In this document: positions 35,862 through 42,992 of the stretch, in pieces
How the letters are laid out: every line of letters starts with the position of its first letter
How positions within the stretch are numbered: the stretch's first letter is position 1
DNA from: Armatimonadota bacterium
GTDB lineage: Bacteria > Armatimonadota > Fimbriimonadia > Fimbriimonadales > Fimbriimonadaceae
DNA length: 64,000 bases
Direction of reading: 5' to 3'
NCBI GenBank assembly: GCA_018268395.1
Contig: JAFDWQ010000010.1
Span: forward strand, 124,001 to 188,000
Made by a program: the position numbers and the translations under genes
The notes under the pieces: generated by a model
Databases searched by the model: none
The model's input: the letters and a program-made list of their open reading frames with translations, nothing else
What the model was told of the DNA's origin: nothing

Positions 35862-36299
35862 ATGTCCTTATCCAAAGCATTCGAAACCTATGAACGCCCC
35901 GGCCTCGTCGTCAGCTACAAGACCGCGGCCGTGAAGGTCTACAAAGGCGCCGCCGTCGGCGTCAACGCCCTCGGCTACCTGGTCCCCATGTCCCACTCGA
36001 CCGCGAGCTTGAAGTTCGTGGGCACGGCTAACGAGACCGTCGACAACACGGGAGGCGCTTCCGGCGATAAGTCCGTGAACGTGACCAAGTCCGGTTCCTT
36101 CGTCTTCAAGGCCGCGAGCGGGTTCACCCCCGTGGTCGCCGATGTCGGCAAGGAACTCTATGCGGCGAGCGACTGGGAGGTCCAGACGACCAACGCGGGC
36201 CTGACGAACAGCTACAAGGTCGGCACCGTCGTCGGCCCTGAGACGACCTCGACGGGCCAACCCGGCTACCGGGTGAGGATCGACAACTACACCGTTTAA
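35862..36299 (+). CDS. Capsid decoration-like protein (DUF2190 type)
   Basis: 145 aa, beta-rich, no signal peptide. VKVYKGAAVGVNALGYLVPM, FVGTANETVDNTGGASGDKS and VNVTKSGSFVFKAASG follow the pattern of phage capsid cement proteins that bind the head surface. It lies 29 nt after the protease-like gene, as in tailed-phage head operons, but the expected major capsid gene is missing. The stop codon directly abuts the stop of an AT-rich minus-strand gene. Confidence 0.5.
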   Translation: MSLSKAFETYERPGLVVSYKTAAVKVYKGAAVGVNALGYLVPMSHSTASLKFVGTANETVDNTGGASGDKSVNVTKSGSFVFKAASGFTPVVADVGKELYAASDWEVQTTNAGLTNSYKVGTVVGPETTSTGQPGYRVRIDNYTV

Positions 36300-36686
36300 T
36301 TAGGAATCAGAAAATGGATCGAACTCATCGGGCTTCACAAGATTTTCGACTCGAACTTGGAGTGTCTCCTCGAGTTCCGATGCCATGAGGTCTAGCACTT
36401 CCTGAAGTCCTAGCGCATTTCTACGCGCTGCCTCGTGTAGATCTTTATAGGCGCGGTAGTAGTCCCCGCTCCAAAATATTGATTCTTCCATCGGAGTCTC
36501 GTTTGAGTCTAGAACAGCAAAGCGGTAACCCTCATCGATTCCATCGAAAACATGTTCAATGCCGATGCGGCCGTCGCCAATTTCTGCGATATATAAGTCG
36601 CTTGCCTGGCTACTCCTACGCCAGTCAAGTTTATTCCTTCTGGTGGCTAAATCTGCGAGTACAAACAAATCTGCAATCGTTTTCAT
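36300..36686 (-). CDS. Hypothetical acidic protein, AT-rich module, second gene
   Basis: 128 aa, acidic, soluble. Its ATG overlaps the TGA of the upstream membrane-protein gene (ATGA), so the two form one unit. There is no recognised family. The N-terminus (MKTIADLFVLADLATRRNKL) is helical. AT-richer than neighbouring genes and with different codon use, so probably transferred. An immunity or antitoxin role is conceivable but unsupported by any motif. Confidence 0.5.
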   Translation of the reverse strand: MKTIADLFVLADLATRRNKLDWRRSSQASDLYIAEIGDGRIGIEHVFDGIDEGYRFAVLDSNETPMEESIFWSGDYYRAYKDLHEAARRNALGLQEVLDLMASELEETLQVRVENLVKPDEFDPFSDS

Positions 36687-37276
36687 GTGGTCGGTTTTTG
36701 ATCGTATGGTAATCGGGCCCGTACACTTTCTAAGATTGGAATGGACGGGGCAATGAACTGTGAAACCTTTTCTGCTGAGAATGTGTTTTTGGTTTTGCTT
36801 TGAAGATGCAATTCAAGTTGGGTAGCCAGGTGCCTCCCAGCTTTCAATACGGTGTCAAGCACGTCAAGTTCTTCAGGGCTGAATAGCGTGGGAGTCTGTC
36901 GAAGACGGGTGAGTGCATCGCAAAAATCCTGTAACCTTACATAGCCAGCGTCGAACTGCTTCGTCCTTATGTAAAGTACGGCCTCCTGAGCCAGTCTTCG
37001 ACAGTGGACGATTTCATCTGCTGAGATAAACCGCCGCAGTCCAGTCTCTGTCCTCCTCACCGTGGTCTCAATGAGCTCCGCCCGTCGTGTCAATGTTCCC
37101 AGTTGAATAAAACTGAACGTCAGTGCAAGGCAACCTACGAAAGTCCCGATCGTCGTGATCCAGTCATATCGGGTCGCGCTGGGATCTTGCGTGAGCCACA
37201 GGACAATCACTACAAGTCCAAGAACCGTTGCGATTAACCAGCCCGCCAGCCTTGAGAAGATCGAGGAGGAATTCAA
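36683..37276 (-). CDS. Membrane protein with cytoplasmic helical domain, AT-rich module, first gene
   Basis: 197 aa. Two membrane spans (about residues 8-27 and 42-60) are followed by a soluble helical domain of about 135 residues. The topology (two short TM helices and a cytoplasmic tail) is shared with many small effector proteins in defence systems, but no specific family is recognised. Coupled to the next gene by ATGA. The 219 nt upstream (37277-37495) contain a terminator for the preceding operon. Confidence 0.5.
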   Translation of the reverse strand: MNSSSIFSRLAGWLIATVLGLVVIVLWLTQDPSATRYDWITTIGTFVGCLALTFSFIQLGTLTRRAELIETTVRRTETGLRRFISADEIVHCRRLAQEAVLYIRTKQFDAGYVRLQDFCDALTRLRQTPTLFSPEELDVLDTVLKAGRHLATQLELHLQSKTKNTFSAEKVSQFIAPSIPILESVRARLPYDQKPTT

Positions 37277-37427
37277 TTCTTTTGATATGCTACCAAGTCA
37301 CAATCCACTCTGTCCACTGAAGTCGCCCGGGGCGGGGTAGACGGCCCGCCCGGGCTGGGAGCTGGTCCGCCTACTTTCCCAAGCGGTCCATAGCCTTAGG
37401 CGACCGGAGGCGCGAAAGTCAACGTCA

Positions 37428-37471
37428 CCGAAAGAAAAATCCGGCCCGGACGAGGTCCGTCCGGCCGGATT
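37428..37471 (-). terminator. Rho-independent terminator of the 38709-37496 operon
   Basis: Hairpin 37438-37471 (13 bp, one bulged C, 7-nt loop), followed on the minus strand by ATTTTTCTTTC. It is the only canonical stem plus U-tract terminator found in the window. Confidence 0.75.
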
Positions 37472-37495
37472 CCGACTGCCATAACAAGCTCGAGG

Positions 37496-37744
37496 TTACC
37501 TTTTCGAGGATGATTCACGTGCGTCTTCGAGGCGATTGTACGGATCCTTGACGTCCCAAGGATCCCTCCGTGCGGCTTCTTCCCGTGCCAGGCGGTCCCG
37601 TTGCTCCTTCGCTTCCCAAATGTAGCCACAGACAAGTAGAACGATGCCCGCGATCGGCAAGACGATCTGCTGGGTGGCGATCCCATACGCGGCGGCACCG
37701 ATCGCGAGGCCCCATCCCGTGGAAACAACCTTGTTTCTCCCCAT
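37496..37744 (-). CDS. Small membrane protein
   Basis: 82 aa from ATG 37744 (MGRNKVVSTGWGLAIG). Two hydrophobic segments, then a charged tail (WEAKEQRDRLAREEAARRDP). The start overlaps the stop of the upstream gene (TGATG). No family recognised. Second gene of a two-gene operon that ends at the terminator 37428-37471. Confidence 0.5.
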   Translation of the reverse strand: MGRNKVVSTGWGLAIGAAAYGIATQQIVLPIAGIVLLVCGYIWEAKEQRDRLAREEAARRDPWDVKDPYNRLEDARESSSKR

Positions 37745-38709
37745 CAAGGCCTCGTCACGTTGACCGTCTTCGAGCCCTTCTCGTTGCCCGTGTTCACGAT
37801 GACGTAGACCTTATAGAACACCTTCGAACCCGGAGCGACGAGACCGTCGTTGGTGACGAACTCGAGCACGCCCGGAGGGTTGCTCCCGATGACCTGCTCC
37901 TCGTCGGTCTTGTACTTCGCCCCGAAGCAAGCCCGCAGCTCGTATTCTTGGAGATCCGGATCCGACGAAGCGTTGTAGTTGATCCTGGCTTTGTCGACCA
38001 CCTCGTCCCAGATCGCAGAAACGTTCACGGCGGCGGGCGTGTGTCCCTTGGCCGGCGTCAGCCTCGGCAGAGATTGTACGAGCTGGTGGCTTGCGGGAAA
38101 GGCGCCGGCCACGGCTTGGCGGTACTGCTTGAGCCGTTGGAAGACCGGAGCGAAGACCTGGTCCCGGGCCTCCCGTGAGAGTTGGGCCACCTGCTCCGCG
38201 TTCGCCAATGTCGTGAAGGCCGCCTTCATGGCGGTCACGTCCTGGATGAAGACGAGCACCACGTATCCGCCGGCAAGTTTGAGCGGAGGGGTGAATCCGA
38301 TCACAGGCGGGTTGTTCGTGTTGATCGTCGTCCACAGGTTCGACATGTCGTCCATCGCGTCCCGCCATTTGCCGGGAGCGTCGCCGTATTGTGGCGTTCG
38401 GGGCAGGGCAGGAATGTATTTCGTGCCCGGAAGTTGACCGTTGACGGCGGCTCTGAACTGCAGGAACCGGGGCCTGACACCGGCTCGCTTGACGTCACGG
38501 TCCCCGCGAGCGATCTGCGTCGTGTTGTCCTTTTGCTGGACGTCCGTCACGGCCGATTCGACCAGAGCCCGGTCGGCTACAAGGCTCGCGCGGTTGTAAG
38601 TGCCTAGGAGCGTCAGTTCTCCCGGCGAAAGGGCCGCGTTGACGTCCGTCCAGTGCTGCAAGAATTCGTCGATCGTGGGGAGCCAGCTTCCAATGGAGGT
38701 GATCGGCAT
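37744..38709 (-). CDS. Hypothetical protein with C-terminal fibronectin-like segment
   Basis: 321 aa from ATG 38709 (MPITSIGSWLPTIDEFLQHW, with GGAG upstream). No signal peptide. Residues 1-215 are helical. Residues about 225-321 look like a beta-sandwich (DLQEYELRACFGAKYKTDEE to VFYKVYVIVNTGNEKGSKTV), possibly a fibronectin type III domain. I do not recognise the whole. Coupled to a small membrane-protein gene. Confidence 0.6.
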   Translation of the reverse strand: MPITSIGSWLPTIDEFLQHWTDVNAALSPGELTLLGTYNRASLVADRALVESAVTDVQQKDNTTQIARGDRDVKRAGVRPRFLQFRAAVNGQLPGTKYIPALPRTPQYGDAPGKWRDAMDDMSNLWTTINTNNPPVIGFTPPLKLAGGYVVLVFIQDVTAMKAAFTTLANAEQVAQLSREARDQVFAPVFQRLKQYRQAVAGAFPASHQLVQSLPRLTPAKGHTPAAVNVSAIWDEVVDKARINYNASSDPDLQEYELRACFGAKYKTDEEQVIGSNPPGVLEFVTNDGLVAPGSKVFYKVYVIVNTGNEKGSKTVNVTRP

Positions 38710-38756
38710 GTGTTTCTCTCCGAACCGGACGGAAAGATACACGGTCCGCGAAAGAA

Positions 38757-39224
38757 ATGTCCAGATTCTGGAACTATCTGTCTAAGATCAGTATTTCGGC
38801 CCCTCAGAGCTGTCAGAGAGGACTTCATAGCGGTCGGAACGGTATTGAGAGCAGCCAGGAAGACATTCACAGCAAGCAGGAGGACATTCAGAGCCGCCGA
38901 TGTGACATTCAGAGCGGCCGGAAAGACATGAAGAGCGGTTTGGCAGCGCTTAAGAGCGGTGGGGAAGGCATTCATAGCAACTGGTTAGACATCAAGAGTG
39001 GTCGGATACTCATCCAGAGTGGCGGTGGACCCTTTCAGAGCTGGATCGCCGGCTTTCAGACCGATGTCGTGACCCGTAGGGAGAGAGGGTGCCGCCGAGG
39101 AGACGATCAAAGTCCGACTTCATCACGTCCGTCTCGGGGCTGGTCGCCTCACTTAAGAACGTGGACTGATGTCTCGGCCGAAGGCCGAGCCCAGGCTCTG
39201 GTCGACGTCTTAGGATTCAGGTGA
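38757..39224 (+). CDS. Hypothetical heptad-repeat protein from a 21-bp tandem repeat
   Basis: 155 aa. Residues 18-101 are twelve 7-residue units of the form S-x-x-x-D/G-I/F-x (SSQEDIH, SKQEDIQ, SRRCDIQ, SGRKDMK and so on), encoded by a degenerate 21-bp tandem repeat. The tail is basic and unstructured. A single helix or beta-solenoid-like stack is possible. The minus strand of the same repeat is also open and reads as xALNVxx heptads, so the coding strand is not certain. No clear ribosome site. Confidence 0.35.
   Translation: MSRFWNYLSKISISAPQSCQRGLHSGRNGIESSQEDIHSKQEDIQSRRCDIQSGRKDMKSGLAALKSGGEGIHSNWLDIKSGRILIQSGGGPFQSWIAGFQTDVVTRRERGCRRGDDQSPTSSRPSRGWSPHLRTWTDVSAEGRAQALVDVLGFR
38808..39059. 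repeat. Twelve 21-bp degenerate tandem repeats
   Basis: Units start at 38808 and every 21 nt to 39039. The core is AGCggnnnggangacattcag. Constant bases at unit ends and variable middles suggest selection at the protein level rather than recent expansion. Not a CRISPR array, because there are no spacers. Confidence 0.85.
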
Positions 39225-39233
39225 AGGAAGGAG

Positions 39234-39425
39234 ATGGCCCCAGAAGACAAGGATCAGCCCTCATGGGACGCCGTTTTGAAGGCGTATCAGGACGTCGTCT
39301 CGGTCTGGAAGGAGCCGACGGAAGACGAAGTCGGGCCCGGCGGACTCTTCGAGGGCGAGAACGAGCAGGCCGGACCGCCGGACCTTGCGGAAGACGCCGA
39401 CAGCGCCGAGACGCAGGGGTCGTAA
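39234..39425 (+). CDS. Small acidic protein, hypothetical
   Basis: 63 aa, starting just after AAGGAAGG. Ends with a poly-acidic tail (DLAEDADSAETQGS). Codon third positions are GC-rich as in real genes of this genome. No recognised family. In the same direction as the repeat ORF before it and another short ORF after it. Confidence 0.4.
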   Translation: MAPEDKDQPSWDAVLKAYQDVVSVWKEPTEDEVGPGGLFEGENEQAGPPDLAEDADSAETQGS

Positions 39426-39496
39426 GGAGCAGCACGGCCCTTGTGCGCCGACGTACCCTTCGATCGTCTGGTTCTGGCCCTGAGTAAAACAGGGGT

Positions 39497-39655
39497 GTGG
39501 AACACCGGAAGACGTACGCCGAGGCGCTCCAAGACGCCTCCTTGAACAGCCTGTTCGACGTCGACGAAGCGCTCGAGGAGTCGGCCCGTCGCGCTCAGGA
39601 ACCGGAATCCACAGACGGTGACGGCCAAGCCGAACGGCCTGGCCCGTCTTCTTAG
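39497..39655 (+). CDS. Small hypothetical ORF
   Basis: 52 aa from GTG 39497 (VEHRKTYAEALQDASLNSLF). The frame has strong GC3 codon bias, but no clean ribosome site. It ends 18 nt before the convergent adaptor gene. Weakly supported. Confidence 0.3.
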   Translation: MEHRKTYAEALQDASLNSLFDVDEALEESARRAQEPESTDGDGQAERPGPSS

Positions 39656-39673
39656 AGGTCGAACGGCGCGGCC

Positions 39674-40828
39674 TCAGGCCCGCGTCGCCGGTGCGGGCGG
39701 GCTCTCGACCTTGACCTGCTCTCCGTCTTTCAGGCCGGAGACGATCTGGACGAGGGCGCCGTCGGTGATGCCGAGCGTCACCCGTCTCTTGCTCCACGTG
39801 CTGTCTTCCTTGACTTCGACCCAGAGGTCGGTGCCTTCACCGTGGACGGCGGTCGCCGGGACGACGAGGGCGTCTTCGACATAGCCGGACTTCACGCCGA
39901 CCCGCTTCACCGTCGCACCCGGCTGGACGAGCGCGCCGGGGTTCTTGAAGGCGATGACGGCGAGGTAGACGCCGCTCGCCTGGCCTTCTTTCGGTGGGGC
40001 GACGGAGACGTCCAGGACTTCGCCGTCGACCGGGTCGGAACTGACGCCGTTGAACGCGACGAGGACGTCGGTGCCTTTCTTGACCTTGTCTTTGAGCTCG
40101 GCGGGGAGGAAGCCTTGCACGCGGACTTGGCGGAAGTCGACGACGGTCGCCAGGGCCTGGTTGGAGGTCGCCGACATGCCCGGTTTGGCTTCGAGCGAGA
40201 CGACGGTGCCGGAGATCGGCGCGAGGATCAGGCCCTTGCGCTCGGCTTCTCGGACGGCGGCGAGGGTCGATCGGGCGCTGGCGACGGAGTCCTTGGCCGG
40301 TCGGAGCTGTTCGTCCCGTTCCCGCTGGGCTTCGGCGAGCGTGCGTTCGGCGTCCATGCGGGCTTGGACGGCGGCGTCGATGTCGGCTTCGCCCCCTCCG
40401 GCCACGACGTCGCGGGCCGTCTTTTCGACGGCGCGGGCCTCGTCCAGCGCTTTCTTGGCGTCCCGCACAGGGCCGGACTTGTCGGCGAGCTCGGCCGAAT
40501 AGGCGGCGCCTGCGGACTGGGTCTGGGCTTTGGCCGCGGCCTTGGCCGAATCGGTCCCGGGGATGTCCAGCTTGGCGATGGCCTGTCCCTTTTCGACTTC
40601 CTTGCCTGCGACGGTGTAGACCTCGACGACCTGGGTGCTATAGGGCGAGGTGGTGACGGCCGACGCCGAGGCAGGGACGACGAGCTTGCCGTCGAAGAAG
40701 GTGTAGCCTGTCAGGGCCTGGCGTCTCACGGTGGCGACGGACGTTTCGCGACCGCCTTTGTCGGCGGCCATCGGTGAGCACCCGGCGATCACGAGGGCCA
40801 GGAGGGAGAGGGGTGCAGTGCGTGTCAT
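39674..40828 (-). CDS. RND-type efflux periplasmic adaptor, lipoprotein
   Basis: 384 aa from ATG 40828. Lipobox (LLALVIAGCSP). The HlyD/MacA-type order is visible: a biotinyl-lipoyl half (TVAGKEVEKGQAIAKLD), a long coiled coil about 100-195 (DAKKALDEARAVEKTARD to QRERDEQLRPAKDSV), the second lipoyl half (GLILAPISGTVVSLEAKPGM), a beta-barrel and a membrane-proximal domain ending GLKDGEQVKVESP. It would bridge an inner-membrane pump and an outer-membrane channel. No pump or TolC gene is in the window. Confidence 0.82.
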   Translation of the reverse strand: MTRTAPLSLLALVIAGCSPMAADKGGRETSVATVRRQALTGYTFFDGKLVVPASASAVTTSPYSTQVVEVYTVAGKEVEKGQAIAKLDIPGTDSAKAAAKAQTQSAGAAYSAELADKSGPVRDAKKALDEARAVEKTARDVVAGGGEADIDAAVQARMDAERTLAEAQRERDEQLRPAKDSVASARSTLAAVREAERKGLILAPISGTVVSLEAKPGMSATSNQALATVVDFRQVRVQGFLPAELKDKVKKGTDVLVAFNGVSSDPVDGEVLDVSVAPPKEGQASGVYLAVIAFKNPGALVQPGATVKRVGVKSGYVEDALVVPATAVHGEGTDLWVEVKEDSTWSKRRVTLGITDGALVQIVSGLKDGEQVKVESPPAPATRA

Positions 40829-41013
40829 CTCTGGGTCCTTGACGCCTTCGCCAAGTGCCGGACGGGGCGTCAGCATCTTTAACGCACGCCTTTGGAAAAA
40901 ATTCTGAGGGGGTCCGCTTTCTTAGGGCCTGCGCCGAGGGCGGCGGTCCGGTTCTGCGGCGCCGGTGCATGCCCGTGCACAGGGACCGGCGTGGCACAAT
41001 CCGAGGACGGTCG

Positions 41014-41769
41014 ATGAGATATTGGCGCGCGTTCCTGGGCGAGCCGCCGCAACGCATGTTCTTGCAGTGGGGCGACCTGCCGCTCGGTCTGAAAGAGTGG
41101 GTCCAGCCCTCTGACACCTGGCGGGTCATCCTCTACGACCACGACGGGCTGGCGCGGATCAACGGCCGTTCGTACCCTTACACGAAGGGCCAAGGCTTGA
41201 TCTTCCCGCCGTTCGCGAGCTGCGCCCACGCCCACGTCGGCCCGCCGTCCTTGGTGGCGTCCGCACATTTCGATTTTCCGCCGACTCAGGAAAAGCCTGT
41301 CGCCCTGCCTGCGCAGTTTTCGTTCAGCCGGGAATGGTACGACCTCTTGTGGAACGCGGGGGAGCACGGCATGGGCGGTGCCGAACGGGGCAAAGCTCTC
41401 GTGTGGCACGTCCTCTGGACCGTTTCGGAACCGACGTCCGTTCTCCGGACGCAGACCGCGATCTATGACGCCGAGGACATGATCCGCTCCGAACTCGACC
41501 AGCCGCTGCGGGTCTCAGAGCTGGCGACACGGCTCGGGATCTCGCAGGGCACGTTGCTGCTCTGGTTCCAGTCCGAACACGGCACGACGATCCGTGGCTT
41601 CATCCGGCAAGCCCGGGCGAGGGAAGCGTGCCGCCTGCTGATTTCGACCGACCTCAAGGTCAAGCAGATCGCGGCCCAAGTCGGCGTCCCCGACCTGCAC
41701 CAGTTCAACAAGCTCGTCCGTTCTCACACCGGCCTCTCGCCTCGGGACTACCGCAACAAGGCGGGCTGA
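41014..41769 (+). CDS. AraC-family transcriptional regulator
   Basis: 251 aa from ATG 41014 (GAGGA 6 nt upstream). The N-terminal cupin-like sensor (ILYDHDGLARINGRSYPYTK) precedes the double helix-turn-helix (LRVSELATRLGISQGTLLLW; VKQIAAQVGVPDLHQFNKLV followed by TGLSPRDYR). It is divergent from the efflux adaptor gene with 185 nt between them, so it may control it. An arabinose role is only a possibility. The locus is 33 kb away. Confidence 0.85.
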   Translation: MRYWRAFLGEPPQRMFLQWGDLPLGLKEWVQPSDTWRVILYDHDGLARINGRSYPYTKGQGLIFPPFASCAHAHVGPPSLVASAHFDFPPTQEKPVALPAQFSFSREWYDLLWNAGEHGMGGAERGKALVWHVLWTVSEPTSVLRTQTAIYDAEDMIRSELDQPLRVSELATRLGISQGTLLLWFQSEHGTTIRGFIRQARAREACRLLISTDLKVKQIAAQVGVPDLHQFNKLVRSHTGLSPRDYRNKAG

Positions 41770-41778
41770 CCGCTTCTG

Positions 41779-42495
41779 TCAGCGGAACTCGACGGTGAGG
41801 AGCGAATGGTCGGAGATCCGTTCGGTCCGGACGTCGTGACGGAACCGGCACGTGGTGACGTCGTGGGCCAAGGCCGGGGAGACGTAGCAGTGGTCGAGCC
41901 GGAACCCGTTCTGTCTGTGGCTGAACCAAGAGTATTCCGAGGTCTCGGGGTTGCAGGCTCGCCACGCGTCGGTCCAGCCCGTCGCGATCAAGTGCTTGAG
42001 GAAGACCGCTTCGCGGATGGGGTCGCCTTGGCAGTCCTCGTCCAAGGCGGTGTTCAGGTCGCCGACGATGAGCGCGCGGTCGTCGGCGCGGGCCTCGGCG
42101 AAGGACAGGACGCAATCCCAGAACTCGCGTTTGTTCCAGACTTCCGTCTGGTTCGGCACATGGACGGCGAGCAGCGTCATGTCCGCGTCGCAGTGTTCGA
42201 CCGCCACCCATCTGTGCGAACTGGTAGGCGTGGCCGGGACCGCGACCGGACGGAGCTCCCCGGCGGACAGGACGCAGACACAGTTCAGTCCGGTCGTCCG
42301 GACCCCTTCGGCCACGGCCCCGCAGGCGTCCTTGTGGTGTCCGAGGGGCGCGAGGAGCGTCCTCAACTCCCGCCCTGGCGCGGCCCTGTATTCGGTCAGG
42401 ACGATGACGTCGGGTGCTTCTTCGATGAGGACCCGAGCGATCTCGGCGCTGCGGCGGCCCCCGCCCGCCCGGATGTTCCACGCCGCCAGTTTCAT
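41779..42495 (-). CDS. Endonuclease/exonuclease/phosphatase-family protein
   Basis: 238 aa. EEP fold motifs are in order: MKLAAWNIRAGGG at the start, PDVIVLTEYR (metal Glu), AVHVPN, LIVGDLNTALDED (Asp/Asn) and the terminal ERISDHSLLTVEF (SDH catalytic dyad). No signal peptide, so it acts in the cytoplasm on a phosphodiester. Substrate unknown. Convergent with the AraC gene. CAAACT ends 8 nt before the ATG. Confidence 0.82.
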   Translation of the reverse strand: MKLAAWNIRAGGGRRSAEIARVLIEEAPDVIVLTEYRAAPGRELRTLLAPLGHHKDACGAVAEGVRTTGLNCVCVLSAGELRPVAVPATPTSSHRWVAVEHCDADMTLLAVHVPNQTEVWNKREFWDCVLSFAEARADDRALIVGDLNTALDEDCQGDPIREAVFLKHLIATGWTDAWRACNPETSEYSWFSHRQNGFRLDHCYVSPALAHDVTTCRFRHDVRTERISDHSLLTVEFR

Positions 42496-42654
42496 CCCGG
42501 TCCAGTTTGAACGAAGGCCCGACCCGTCTGCGGTCGCTCTGCCGGCGCTTGACTGGGCTGCCCTGCAGGGGCTCTAACGGCCCTCGAAGCATGTCCCCGC
42601 GACGTGCGACACGGCCAACAAACCCCGTATCGCCGACCGCGTTCTGAGCCCTTT

Positions 42655-42696
42655 CCGTAATCCGTCCGTATCACGACCGTAATCCGTCCGTATCAC
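42655..42696. repeat. Two perfect 20-bp direct repeats, 22-nt period
   Basis: CCGTAATCCGTCCGTATCAC at 42655-42674 and 42677-42696. The 497-nt gene-free region 42496-42992 contains this and nothing else I can name. Confidence 0.7.
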
Positions 42697-42992
42697 TCGA
42701 GATACGCAAGGACGTCGGTCGGCAAGCGGAACAGGGAAGGAACCGCCTGACATTGTGGGGGGTCGGACGCCGCACCGCCGATGACGTGCCGTGGAAGGAA
42801 GTGGTCAAAAGTCCGGTTCTGGTCGAAATCAAGACACCTTTCTTGACTACGAAACGGCACAAGAGTCCTTCAGCCACTTCGTCCGTTCCCCCACCAGAGG
42901 TTGAATTCGTCCAACGGTAGCGAGAAACGACCACTTGTAGTGACGGAACCGCCGGCACAATGTCCGAGACGGCTCCTTTTGGAGAGGACGAC

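Noticed and set aside
38613-38975. Minus-strand 120-aa heptad ORF in the 21-bp repeat
   Set aside because: It overlaps the start of the well-supported minus-strand gene and has no ribosome site. Kept only as a possibility in the repeat finding.
38808-39059. CRISPR array
   Set aside because: Units are contiguous 21-mers with no spacers, and no cas genes are near.
41765-41783. Terminator GCTGAC/GTCAGC between the AraC and EEP genes
   Set aside because: Only 6 bp, no U-tract, and it overlaps both stop regions by chance-level pairing.
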